NCBI RefSeq assembly: GCF_935825525.1
Contig: NZ_CAKXZT010000113.1
Span: 124,001 to 188,000 of the forward strand
Length of the DNA stretch: 64,000 nucleotides
Direction: 5' to 3'
From: Mesorhizobium escarrei
Lineage (GTDB): Bacteria > Pseudomonadota > Alphaproteobacteria > Rhizobiales > Rhizobiaceae
Shown here: piece after piece, positions 27,043-35,140 of the stretch
Layout of the letters: each line of letters begins with the position of its first letter
Position numbering within the stretch: position 1 is the stretch's first letter
The notes under the pieces: generated by a model
What the model was told of the DNA's origin: nothing
What the model saw: only the letters and a program-made list of their open reading frames with translations
The model's database searches: none
Made by a program: the position numbers and the translations under genes

Positions 27043-27810
27043 ATGATGCCATCGGCACGCTTTGCCGACCTTGAAGGGGCTTCGGTGCTGATCACCGGCG
27101 GCGGTTCCGGCATTGGCGCGGCGCTGACCGAGGGTTTTGCCCGCCAGGGGGCAAAGGTCGCCTTCATCGACATCGCCGACGGCCCGAGCCTGGCGCTGGC
27201 CGACCGCATCGAGAAGGAGCTCGGCCGGCGGCCTCTCTATCTCAAGACCGACATACGCGACGTCGAGGCTCTGCGGGCTTCGGCCGCCAGGGCGGCAGAG
27301 GCGCATGGCGACGTCACCGTGCTGGTCAACAATGCAGCACTTGACGACCGCCACGCGGTGGAAGACGTCACCGTGGAGTTCTGGGACAACAACCAGGCGG
27401 TCAACCTGCGTCCGCATTTCTTCTCCGCACAGGCGGTGGCGCCGGGCATGAAGCGCGCCGGCGGCGGCTCGATCATCAACTTCACGTCGACGTCGTTCCT
27501 GATCAATCACCCCGACATGCCGGCCTATACCGCCGCTAAGGCGGGCATCGTCGGCCTGACCAAGGGGCTTGCCGGCAAGCTCGGCGCCGACGACATTCGC
27601 GTCAATGCGATCGCACCCGGCTGGGTGATCACCGAGCGGCAGAAGCAGCTCTGGGTCACCGAACAGGCGCTCGCCGCCCACGTGGCCAAGCAATGCATCA
27701 AGCAGGTGATGCAGCCGGAAGACGTCGTCGGCACGGTGCTGTTCCTGGCGTCGGACGCTTCGCGGATGCTGACCGCGCAGATGCTGATCGTCGACGGAGG
27801 CTTCCTGTGA
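27043..27810 (+). CDS. SDR dehydrogenase, probably D-galactose (or arabinose) 1-dehydrogenase
   Basis: A 255-residue classical short-chain dehydrogenase. Motifs: NAD site TGGGSGIG at residues 20-27, NNAA near 102, catalytic Ser in FTSTSF, YTAAK (Tyr-Lys), and the end VDGGF. The next three genes encode later steps of the De Ley-Doudoroff pathway, so oxidation of D-galactose (or L-arabinose) to the lactone is the most reasonable role; this is inferred from context. The start follows AGGGAG. The stop overlaps the start of dgoK (GTGA), so the operon is translationally coupled from its first gene. Confidence 0.88.
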   Translation: MMPSARFADLEGASVLITGGGSGIGAALTEGFARQGAKVAFIDIADGPSLALADRIEKELGRRPLYLKTDIRDVEALRASAARAAEAHGDVTVLVNNAALDDRHAVEDVTVEFWDNNQAVNLRPHFFSAQAVAPGMKRAGGGSIINFTSTSFLINHPDMPAYTAAKAGIVGLTKGLAGKLGADDIRVNAIAPGWVITERQKQLWVTEQALAAHVAKQCIKQVMQPEDVVGTVLFLASDASRMLTAQMLIVDGGFL

Positions 27811-28754
27811 GCCCAGGATCGTCGCGCAAGGCGCCGGCCGTCGCCGCCGTCGACTGGGGCACGACCCGTCTCAGGGTCTGGCTGGTCGATGAGGCCGGAA
27901 ACGTCCTTGCCGAGCGCCGCGGCGACGACGGGCTGATCACCGCGCAGGCGGCCGGATTTTCGACCATCCTCGAAGGACATCTGGCGGCGATGGGCGCGCC
28001 GGAAACGATGCCCGTCATCATCTGCGGCATGGCCGGCTCGCGCCAGGGATGGCTGGAGGCGCCCTATGTCACCGTGCCGGCGCCGCTAGGTGCCATCCTT
28101 GCCGGTGCTGCGCGCGTTCCCGGCCAGCGCCGCGACATCCGCATCGTGCCGGGCCTGGCCCAGCGCCAGGCCGACGCGCCCGATGTCATGCGCGGCGAGG
28201 AAACGCAGCTTGCCGGCGCCGGTTTGCCGGCAAAAGGCCGCCATCTCGTCTGCATGCCCGGCACCCACTCGAAATGGGTGCTGGTCGAGGACGGCGCCGT
28301 TGCCGGTTTCGGCACCTGGCCGACCGGCGAGCTGTTTTCGGTGCTGGCGGCGCATTCGATCCTGCGCCATTCGCTGGGCGAGCAGCCCAAGCCGGTTGCA
28401 CCAGGCAATCCGTTTTTCCAGCGCTGGTGCGAGACCGCGCTGGCCGAGGGCGGCGATGTCACGTCGAGACTGTTCTCGATCCGCGCTGCGGGCCTTTTGC
28501 AGGACCTGAAGGCCGACGATGCCGCTGCTTGCCTGTCCGGCCTGCTGATCGGCGGCGAGATCGCCTCGGCCAGCCGCCGCTATGGAAAAGGCGCGGCGTC
28601 GATCGTGCTGGTCGCATCCGGCGCGCTCGGCGCGCTCTACACTGAAGCGCTCGGCCTTGCCGGACTTGCGGTGAGAGCCGTCGATGCCGACGAGGCGGTG
28701 CGTGCCGGCCTGATCGAGGCGGCGCGCGAAAATGGCATGATTGCCCAGACATGA
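27807..28754 (+). CDS. dgoK: 2-dehydro-3-deoxygalactonokinase
   Basis: A 315-residue kinase phosphorylating 2-keto-3-deoxy-galactonate at C6. It has the ASKHA-type start AAVDWGTTRLRVWLVDEAG and the DgoK blocks CGMAGSRQGWLEAPYVTVPA, VMRGEETQLAGAG, CMPGTHSKWVLVEDG and FGTWPTGELFSVL. I use the GTG at 27807 that overlaps the preceding stop codon; GGAGG lies a few bases upstream, while upstream codons in the same frame fall inside the SDR gene. It is followed 22 bp later by the aldolase, its functional partner. Confidence 0.93.
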   Translation: MSPGSSRKAPAVAAVDWGTTRLRVWLVDEAGNVLAERRGDDGLITAQAAGFSTILEGHLAAMGAPETMPVIICGMAGSRQGWLEAPYVTVPAPLGAILAGAARVPGQRRDIRIVPGLAQRQADAPDVMRGEETQLAGAGLPAKGRHLVCMPGTHSKWVLVEDGAVAGFGTWPTGELFSVLAAHSILRHSLGEQPKPVAPGNPFFQRWCETALAEGGDVTSRLFSIRAAGLLQDLKADDAAACLSGLLIGGEIASASRRYGKGAASIVLVASGALGALYTEALGLAGLAVRAVDADEAVRAGLIEAARENGMIAQT

Positions 28755-28776
28755 TCGACAACAGCGGAGTTGCCGC

Positions 28777-29418
28777 ATGACCGAGACCACATCGTTTCCG
28801 AAGCTCGAGCGCGGGCTTGTTGCCATTCTGCGCGGCCTCAAGCCGGACGAGGCAGTGGCCGTCGGTCGGGCGATCTTCGAGGCCGGCATCGAAGCGATCG
28901 AAGTGCCGCTCAATTCGCCGGACCCGTTTGTCTCCATCGCAAAGATCGTGGAGGCGCTGCCGGCGACGGCACTAGTCGGCGCCGGGACTGTGTTGACCGC
29001 AGCCGATGTCGACGGATTGAACAAGGCCGGCGGGCGGCTGCTGGTCAGTCCCAACATCGATGCGGAGGTCATGGGTCGCGCCATGAATTACGGCATGGTG
29101 ACGATGCCCGGCGTGTTCACGCCGACCGAGGCCTTCCAGGCCATCCGGCTCGGCGCCTCGGCGCTGAAATTCTTCCCGGCCAGCGTGCTCGGCGCGGCCG
29201 GGATCGCGGCGATGCACGCGGTTCTGCCTACCCGGACGTTGGTCGGCGCGGTCGGCGGCGTTTCGGAAAGGGACTTTGCCGGCTACAAGGCGGCAGGTGT
29301 CAGCGTCTTCGGCCTTGGCTCCAGCCTGTTCAAGCCCGGTATGAGCGTCGATGAGGTGGCAACGCGGGCGCAGGCCGCAGTCGCAGCCTGGGATGCGGCG
29401 TTTGGAGCGGCAGGATGA
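28777..29418 (+). CDS. dgoA: 2-dehydro-3-deoxy-6-phosphogalactonate aldolase
   Basis: A 213-residue class I aldolase of the KDPG/KDPGal family, splitting the product of DgoK into pyruvate and glyceraldehyde 3-phosphate. Family marks: RGLVAILRGLKPDEAV, the Glu in EAIEVPLNSPDP, VGAGTVL, and the Schiff-base lysine in ALKFFPAS. The length is that of a stand-alone aldolase; it is not fused to a galactonate dehydratase as in early E. coli annotations. ATG has GGAG upstream. The stop codon overlaps the ATG of the lactonase gene. Confidence 0.94.
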   Translation: MTETTSFPKLERGLVAILRGLKPDEAVAVGRAIFEAGIEAIEVPLNSPDPFVSIAKIVEALPATALVGAGTVLTAADVDGLNKAGGRLLVSPNIDAEVMGRAMNYGMVTMPGVFTPTEAFQAIRLGASALKFFPASVLGAAGIAAMHAVLPTRTLVGAVGGVSERDFAGYKAAGVSVFGLGSSLFKPGMSVDEVATRAQAAVAAWDAAFGAAG

Positions 29419-30296
29419 GCGAAGCCATCGTCTCGGTTTTTTCCGACCATGTCTGCCAGCTCGGCGAAGGCCCAAGCTATGACCCCGCCACCGATACGCT
29501 CTACTGGTTCGACATCGTCAACGGCCAGCTTTTGGAAAAGCCCCTTTCCGGCGGTGCGGTCAAAATCCAAGAGCTTGGCCAGATGGCCAGCGCGATCGCC
29601 ATCGTCGACGACAAAAGACAGTTGATCGCCACCGAAACCGGCCTGCACGTCCGCGATGTCGCGACAGGCAAGATGACGCTGCATACGGCCATCGAGGCCG
29701 ACAATGCGGCGACGCGCTCGAATGATTCGCGCGTCCACCCCTGCGGCGCCTTTTGGGTCGGCACGATGGGCAAGGGCGAGGAAAAGGCCGCCGGTTCGAT
29801 CTACTGGTTCTTCAAGGGGGAGTTGCGCCGGCTTTATTCCGACATCACGGTGTCGAACTCGATCTGTTTTTCCGAAGATGGAACCGTTGCCTATTACACC
29901 GACACCAGCACCGGCCTGCTGATGCGCGTCGGCTGCGATCCGGCGACCGGCTTGCCGATTGGCGAGCCAAAAATCTTCGTCGATCATCGCAAGGCCAAGG
30001 GCTATATCGACGGTTCGGTGCTCGATCGCGACGGTGTCCTGTGGAACGCCTGCTGGGGCGGCAGCGTCGTTGAAGCCTACGGACCTGACGGCAAGCTCAT
30101 CCGTTCGGTCGCGATGCCGGTGACGCAGCCGTCCTGCCCGGCCTTTGTCGGCAGGGATGCCGACCGGCTGGCGGTCACCTCCGCATGGTCGGGCAAGGAT
30201 GAGAAACAGCGCCTGCTGGACCCGCAAGCCGGCATGACGTTTTTGCTCGACATTCCGGTCAACGGCCGCTTCGAGCCGCGCGTGCTGATCGCCTAG
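29415..30296 (+). CDS. SMP-30/gluconolactonase family lactonase, probably galactonolactonase
   Basis: A 293-residue beta-propeller enzyme of the SMP-30/LRE family. Marks: LGEGPSYDPATDTLYWFDIV (metal-ligand Glu in EGP), NDSRVHPCGAFWVGTMGKG, FSEDGTVAYYTDTSTG and GYIDGSVLDRDGVLWNACWGG, which place the metal-binding Asn and Asp residues. In this operon it would open the galactono- or arabinonolactone made by the SDR enzyme. It starts within the stop codon of dgoA (ATGA). A hairpin repeat just after the stop probably ends the operon. No galactonate dehydratase or transporter gene is in the cluster. Confidence 0.9.
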   Translation: MSEAIVSVFSDHVCQLGEGPSYDPATDTLYWFDIVNGQLLEKPLSGGAVKIQELGQMASAIAIVDDKRQLIATETGLHVRDVATGKMTLHTAIEADNAATRSNDSRVHPCGAFWVGTMGKGEEKAAGSIYWFFKGELRRLYSDITVSNSICFSEDGTVAYYTDTSTGLLMRVGCDPATGLPIGEPKIFVDHRKAKGYIDGSVLDRDGVLWNACWGGSVVEAYGPDGKLIRSVAMPVTQPSCPAFVGRDADRLAVTSAWSGKDEKQRLLDPQAGMTFLLDIPVNGRFEPRVLIA

Positions 30297-30297
30297 A

Positions 30298-30333
30298 CCA
30301 TGATCCGGAACCTCCGGTTCGGAAAGATCATGG
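30298..30333 (+). repeat. Hairpin repeat acting as likely operon end
   Basis: Stem CCATGATC...GATCATGG enclosing CCGGAACC-TCC-GGTTCGG, starting a few bases after the lactonase stop. The outer part resembles the ATGATCC...GGATCAT tail of repeat family B. No T-run follows, so it may stabilise the RNA end rather than terminate. Confidence 0.6.
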
Positions 30334-30456
30334 TCAAACAGGAAGATCGCGCCAGCACTGTCGCGCAGGCGCCCGGCTGACGTCGGTTACACGAAAGCCC
30401 GATACATCAGCCGTGCGATGGTAGGCCAATCGCGCTGCCAGGACCCATTCACATCG

Positions 30457-31527
30457 ATGTCAAGCCGCAGGCCGAAGCTGATCCTTGTCTACGAGCCGGA
30501 AAAGGCCTGTTTCGAGCGGCTGGTCGCCGATGGCCACGTGGCGGGGCGCGCCGCCGAAATCGCCTCCTATCTGGCGCAATCGACCGACATCGCCCCTGAG
30601 TTCGACGCGCTGGCCGCAGCCTGCCAGACGCGCGGCCTGTCCTTCGCGCCGGTGGCGCTCGACGATGCCGCAAATGTGCTTGCCGGTGAGGATCCGAAGA
30701 CGACGCTGGTGTGGACGCTGACCGACGGCATCGCCTATTTCCGCGGCGGTGCAGCGCCGGCGCTGGCAAGGCTGAACGGCCTGAAGCTGCTCGGCGCCGA
30801 TGATGCGCTGTTTGCGCTCTGCCAGGACAAGTTCCGCTCCGGCGCCGTGCTCGGCGCACTCGGCCTGCCGGTGCCGCAATCCGGTTTGGCCCGCGACGGC
30901 CGCTGGCTGGTCGAGCCACCGGCTTCGCCAGCCGGCTGGTTTGTCAAACCGAACCGGCTCGGCGCCAAGATCGGCATCTGGCCGGATTCGCGCAGCAGAG
31001 ATCTCGGCCACGCGCTTGAGCTTAGCCGGCGCGTCTTCGCTGACTATCGCGACGATGTCGTCGTGCAGCCCTACGTCACCGGGCGGAATGCGCGCGCCAG
31101 TTTTCTCGGTCTAAAGCCGGACACCGGCGTCGAAGCGCTCGGCATCGTCATTGTCGATTCGGGAAGTGATTTCCAGACCATGGAAGACAGCCTGGCGCTC
31201 TACGGCGACACCGGCGAGGCTGCCAGGGCGGCGGGAACCTATGCCGAGCCGGTGCTGCTGCCGGTTGCCGCCAGCCAGCCGCGTGCCGATGCAAGGATCC
31301 GACGGATCGCGCAAAACCTGATCGCCGGGCTTGGCCTGCGGGATGTGTTTTCCATCGATTTTCGGGTCGAAGCCGACGACAGCGTCCATCTCATCGAATT
31401 CGAGGTTTGCCCCGGCCTGCCCTGCTTCGATTTCCGCGCCTATTGCCGTACGCAATGGGAGATGGGACTCGCCGATGCTATGGCCGAGACCGCCGCGAGC
31501 CGTTTTAGCCGATTGGCCGCGTCCTGA
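30457..31527 (+). CDS. ATP-grasp ligase-like protein, function unknown
   Basis: A 356-residue protein with an ATP-grasp fold reminiscent of D-Ala-D-Ala ligases. Visible parts: an N-terminal domain (RPKLILVYEPEKACFERLV), the lysine-bearing ATP strand PAGWFVKPNRLGAKIG (residues 159-173), VVVQPYVTGRNARASFLG, and the metal-binding end VFSIDFRVEADDSVHLIEFE-VCPGLPCFDF. In Ddl enzymes the last motif has an Asn metal ligand (ExN); here the equivalent position looks like Glu, followed by Cys-Pro. Start uncertain: ATG 30457 or an in-frame ATG at 30418, neither with a clear ribosome site. The gene stands between two catabolic operons and fits neither. A peptide or amino acid ligase role is possible but unproven. 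Confidence 0.7.
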   Translation: MSSRRPKLILVYEPEKACFERLVADGHVAGRAAEIASYLAQSTDIAPEFDALAAACQTRGLSFAPVALDDAANVLAGEDPKTTLVWTLTDGIAYFRGGAAPALARLNGLKLLGADDALFALCQDKFRSGAVLGALGLPVPQSGLARDGRWLVEPPASPAGWFVKPNRLGAKIGIWPDSRSRDLGHALELSRRVFADYRDDVVVQPYVTGRNARASFLGLKPDTGVEALGIVIVDSGSDFQTMEDSLALYGDTGEAARAAGTYAEPVLLPVAASQPRADARIRRIAQNLIAGLGLRDVFSIDFRVEADDSVHLIEFEVCPGLPCFDFRAYCRTQWEMGLADAMAETAASRFSRLAAS

Positions 31528-31650
31528 GCAGAAACCCTGCGCGAAGCTGCCCAGAGAGCCAAGTCCGCCAGCAAGATGAGCAGCGCCCGCGTCGCAGCTG
31601 ACCGGCGGCCCAGGATCGTTTCTCGACAAAAGGCTTGCGTTCCGACATCT

Positions 31651-31671
31651 CACTTAATAAGGTGTTAAGTG
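31651..31671. promoter_or_regulatory. Operator of the XRE-cupin regulator
   Basis: Perfect inverted repeat CACTTAA-N7-TTAAGTG ending 12 bp before the GTG start of the regulator, so binding would block its own expression. It is the only strong dyad upstream of the polyamine-type operon. Confidence 0.65.
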
Positions 31672-31683
31672 AGGAGGCAATCG

Positions 31684-32352
31684 GTGAAAGTCGACCCTGC
31701 GACATCCCCCGCGATGACGGCGCTGGCAGCGCCGGAAGCAGAAAAGGCGAAGCATGTCGGCGGCCGGATCAAGGCCATTCGCACAGCCCGGCGCATTTCG
31801 CTTCGCCAGCTGGCCGACATGGTCGGCACGACGGCGAGCTTCATCAGCCAGCTCGAGCGCAACCTGAGCGGAGCCAGCGCCAGCACTCTGATGCGGATCG
31901 CGGCTGCGTTGGATCTCGGCATCAACGACCTGTTCGAGCAGACCGAGGGCGGGTTCCACAAGGTGCTTACCAGAGCCGAACGCCCCTTGCTGCCGATCAG
32001 CCACGGTTGCCGGAAGACGCTACTGTCGCGGCGGCCGATCCATGAATTCGAGGTTTATTCGGGGGAGTTCGACGTCGGCGGCTCGACCGGCGACGACGCT
32101 TACACGCATGGCGGCAAGCACGAGATGTTCGTCGTCCTGAAGGGGACGGTCGAGTTGACGCTGGCAGGCGAGTGTTTCGTCATGAACGAGGGCGACAGCA
32201 TCGAATACGCAACCTCGACGCCGCATCGCACCGCAAACATCGGCGAGACGCCGGCGCAGGTGCTCTGGATCATCGCGCCCCCGACCAGCGGCGCGGCGGA
32301 ACTCAATCGATACACGCCCGGACAAGGCTCGCAGCCGGGCGAACCGAACTAA
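31684..32352 (+). CDS. XRE-cupin transcriptional regulator (PuuR-like)
   Basis: A 222-residue regulator with an N-terminal helix-turn-helix (RIKAIRTARRISLRQLADMV, GTTASFISQLERNLS, residues about 25-75) and a C-terminal cupin (GGKHEMFVVLKGTVELTLAG, FVMNEGDSIEYATSTPHRT, residues about 140-200). This two-domain design is that of PuuR, the putrescine-responsive repressor. I chose GTG 31684 because AGGAGG lies 6 bp upstream; another GTG at 31669 is in frame but sits inside the operator. It heads a transport and oxidation operon that starts 30 bp downstream. The ligand is probably a small amine or amino acid. Confidence 0.9.
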   Translation: MKVDPATSPAMTALAAPEAEKAKHVGGRIKAIRTARRISLRQLADMVGTTASFISQLERNLSGASASTLMRIAAALDLGINDLFEQTEGGFHKVLTRAERPLLPISHGCRKTLLSRRPIHEFEVYSGEFDVGGSTGDDAYTHGGKHEMFVVLKGTVELTLAGECFVMNEGDSIEYATSTPHRTANIGETPAQVLWIIAPPTSGAAELNRYTPGQGSQPGEPN

Positions 32353-32382
32353 TGCGGGTGCAAATAAATGGGAGATAAAACT

Positions 32383-33453
32383 ATGAAGACCAAGATCGGA
32401 CAGGTGGCCGCACTCGGGCTGCTGATGATCACGACCGCAGCGCTTGCGCAGAGCAAGCCCGTGGCAGGCGAGGTGGCCGAGGGCTCGCTGAAGGGCAAGA
32501 CGCTTACCTTCGTCTCGTATGGAGGCATTTACCAGGATGGTCAGATCGCCGCGCTGAAAGAGTTCGTCGACAAATCCGGCGTGACGCTGCTCAGCGACGG
32601 GCCAACTGAAATCTCGAAACTGAAGGCGCAGGTCGAGTCCGGCAATGTCACCTGGGACGTTGTCGATACCGGCGATTTCCCGCCCTACGTCTATTGCGGC
32701 AAGCTGTTCCAGAAGCTGGACTTCTCGAAGATCGATACGTCCAACATTCCGGAGGGCCAGATCAGCGAATGCAGTGTGCCGGCCATGAACTATGGCGTGG
32801 TGCTGATGTACAACACCGAAAAATACAAGGATAACCCGCCCAAGAGCTGGAGGGATTTCTTCGACATCGAGAAGTTCCCAGGATCGCGCGCGTTGGACGG
32901 CAGCGGCGATCTGTCCGGCGGAATGATCGAGCAGGCGCTGCTCGCAGCCGGTGGGTCGGTCGAAAACATGACGGTTGCCGATATCGACAAGGCGATGGAG
33001 AAGCTGAAGTCGCTCGGTCCGGACACGATCTTCTGGAAGACCGGCGCCGATTCCCAACAGCTCGCCGAATCCGGCGAAGCCGACATGATCGCGATGTGGA
33101 CCGGACGTGCCATGACCGCGGTCAAGAACGGCGCGAAGTACACGCCGGCGTGGCAGGACTGGCTGGTTGTGATGGACCAGATGACCGTTCCGATGGGCGT
33201 CAAGGATCCCGACGCGGCGCATGCGCTGATCAACGCCTATGTCGGCAAGAGCGCGCAGGAGACGCTTGCAAAAACCACCTCGTATACCCCTATCCACAAG
33301 GACGCGAAGCCCGAAGTGGACGAGGTCACCGCGGCGTTCATGACCAACACGCCGGACAAGCTGAAGCTTGGCTACCAGCAGAACATCAAGTTCTGGGTGG
33401 AGAACTTCGAGGTGGCGAACGAAAAGTGGAACGCCTTGATGGCGGGCAACTAG
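32383..33453 (+). CDS. Polyamine-type ABC transporter binding protein
   Basis: A 356-residue periplasmic binding protein of the PotD/PotF family. It has a Sec signal (IGQVAALGLLMITTAALAQS) and family features: LTFVSYGGIYQDGQIAALKE, TWDVVDTGDFPPYVYCGKLF, MNYGVVLMYNTEKY, and the C-terminal PDKLKLGYQQNIKFWVENFE. The ATG at 32383 follows GGGAGATAAAACT. Two permeases and an ATPase follow. The family binds polyamines, but related members bind gamma-aminobutyrate, opines or Fe complexes, so the substrate is best called an amine or amino acid derivative. Confidence 0.9.
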   Translation: MKTKIGQVAALGLLMITTAALAQSKPVAGEVAEGSLKGKTLTFVSYGGIYQDGQIAALKEFVDKSGVTLLSDGPTEISKLKAQVESGNVTWDVVDTGDFPPYVYCGKLFQKLDFSKIDTSNIPEGQISECSVPAMNYGVVLMYNTEKYKDNPPKSWRDFFDIEKFPGSRALDGSGDLSGGMIEQALLAAGGSVENMTVADIDKAMEKLKSLGPDTIFWKTGADSQQLAESGEADMIAMWTGRAMTAVKNGAKYTPAWQDWLVVMDQMTVPMGVKDPDAAHALINAYVGKSAQETLAKTTSYTPIHKDAKPEVDEVTAAFMTNTPDKLKLGYQQNIKFWVENFEVANEKWNALMAGN

Positions 33454-33463
33454 GTTCGCTACC

Positions 33464-34354
33464 GTGGCAACGAGAGCAATCGACAGCCGGAACACTGTTT
33501 CGGCTGTCGCCGCAGACGACCGGCGGCGCTGGTTTCGTGGACAAGCTTTTTGGCTTGTCGCGCCGGCGCTGCTGCTGCTCGTCATCTGCCTTGGTCTGCC
33601 GCTCGCCATCGTCACCTTGCGCAGCTTTTCCGAGCCGCAATGGGGATGGCAGAACTATGCCTGGTTCTTCGGCACGCCGGTCAACCTGACCGTGCTTCAG
33701 CGGACCTTCGCGATCTCCGCCTGGGTGACGTTGGTATGTCTCATTGCCGGCTATCCCTATGCCTATGTGATGACCGCGGTTGGACCCAAGATGCGGCTCG
33801 TCCTCATCCTGTGCGTGCTGGTGCCGTTCTGGGTGAGCGGCGTGGTGCGCACCTTGGCATGGGTCATCCTGCTGCAGGATTCCGGCGTGATCAACTCCGT
33901 CATCCGGGCAGTCGGCCTGAGCCCGGTCAAGCTGATCCGGACGCAGACAGGCGTGGTGATCGGCATGGCGCAGGTGCTGTTGCCGTTCATGATCCTGCCG
34001 CTCTATTCGGTGATGAAGACGATCGACCTGCGGCTCATGCAGGCGGCACGGAGCCTCGGCGCGAGCCCGGCGCGCGCCTTTGCCCAGGTCTATCTGCCGC
34101 TCTCGCTTCCGGGCGTCTACGCGGGCGCCATCATCGTGTTCATTCTTGCGCTCGGATTCTACATCACCCCGGCGCTGCTCGGTGGTCCGCGGTCGACCAT
34201 GCTCTCGACCTTGATCCAGAACCAGGTGCTCAGCCTGCTCAACTGGGGTCGCGGCGGTGCGATGGGTGTGGTGCTGTTGATCGCGACCTTCGTCCTGCTC
34301 GCGCTCGCAGCACCGCTGTCGCGTCAACCGCACAAGACGGGCTCGAGGCGCTGA
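33464..34354 (+). CDS. Polyamine-type ABC transporter permease 1 (PotB-like)
   Basis: A 296-residue inner-membrane permease. A 25-residue cytoplasmic N-terminus precedes six hydrophobic helices; the EAA loop reads QAARSLGASPARAFAQVYLPLSLPG. It starts with GTG at 33464, 10 bp after the binding protein stop; no in-frame ATG lies nearby. Its stop overlaps the start of permease 2 by one base (TGATG). Normal length for PotB. Confidence 0.9.
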   Translation: MATRAIDSRNTVSAVAADDRRRWFRGQAFWLVAPALLLLVICLGLPLAIVTLRSFSEPQWGWQNYAWFFGTPVNLTVLQRTFAISAWVTLVCLIAGYPYAYVMTAVGPKMRLVLILCVLVPFWVSGVVRTLAWVILLQDSGVINSVIRAVGLSPVKLIRTQTGVVIGMAQVLLPFMILPLYSVMKTIDLRLMQAARSLGASPARAFAQVYLPLSLPGVYAGAIIVFILALGFYITPALLGGPRSTMLSTLIQNQVLSLLNWGRGGAMGVVLLIATFVLLALAAPLSRQPHKTGSRR

Positions 34355-35139
34355 TGAAACAGCCCGGTCGAATCCTGCTCGGTCTGTACTGCCTGCTGGT
34401 CGCGGTCTGGCTGGTCGCACCGACAATCGTCGTCGTGCCGATGTCGTTCAACGACAAGAAGTCGCTGGCCTTTCCGCCATCCGGCTTTTCCTGGCAGTGG
34501 TACCAGAACTTTTTCACCAATCCCGAATGGTCGGCGAGCCTGGTCGGCTCGCTCAAGGTTGCCGTCGTCACGGCGCTGTTCGCCACCGTCATCGGCACGC
34601 TGGCGGCATTCGGCCTCGATCGCATGAAAAGCCGCGTCAGCGGCGTGCTGCGCGCGCTGCTGATCACGCCAATGGTCGTGCCGGGGGTGGTGCTCGCCGT
34701 CGGAATCTACGCCGTCTATCTCGATACGCGGTTGGTCGGCACCATGGCCGGCTTCGTGCTGGCCCACACGATGCTCGCCGTTCCTTTCGTCATCATCGCC
34801 GTCTCCGCCAGCCTGGAAGTCTTCGACAAACGGCTGGAGACTGCTGCGGCCAGCCTCGGCGCGACCCGGCTGACGGCGTTCAGGACGGTGACGTTGCCGC
34901 TGATCGCGCCGGGCATCCTGTCGGGCCTGCTGTTTGCCTTCGTAACCTCGTTCGACGAGATCATCGTCGCGCTGTTCATCACCAGCCCGTATTTGAAGAC
35001 ACTGCCGGTCCAGATATTCTCGAGCATTACCCGGGATGCCGACCCCACCGTTGCGGCGGTGGGCACGCTGCTCTTCATCACGACGTCGCTGGTGATAGGG
35101 GCGGGGCTGCTGATCGGTTCGAGACAGGGAAAACGTTGA
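34354..35139 (+). CDS. Polyamine-type ABC transporter permease 2 (PotC-like)
   Basis: A 261-residue permease with six hydrophobic helices and the EAA loop TAAASLGATRLTAFRTVTLPLIAPG. The start KQPGRILLGLYCLLVAVWLV is typical of PotC. It begins in the stop codon of permease 1 and ends one base before the ATPase gene, so the transporter genes are tightly packed and probably co-translated. Confidence 0.92.
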   Translation: MKQPGRILLGLYCLLVAVWLVAPTIVVVPMSFNDKKSLAFPPSGFSWQWYQNFFTNPEWSASLVGSLKVAVVTALFATVIGTLAAFGLDRMKSRVSGVLRALLITPMVVPGVVLAVGIYAVYLDTRLVGTMAGFVLAHTMLAVPFVIIAVSASLEVFDKRLETAAASLGATRLTAFRTVTLPLIAPGILSGLLFAFVTSFDEIIVALFITSPYLKTLPVQIFSSITRDADPTVAAVGTLLFITTSLVIGAGLLIGSRQGKR

Positions 35140-35140
35140 C

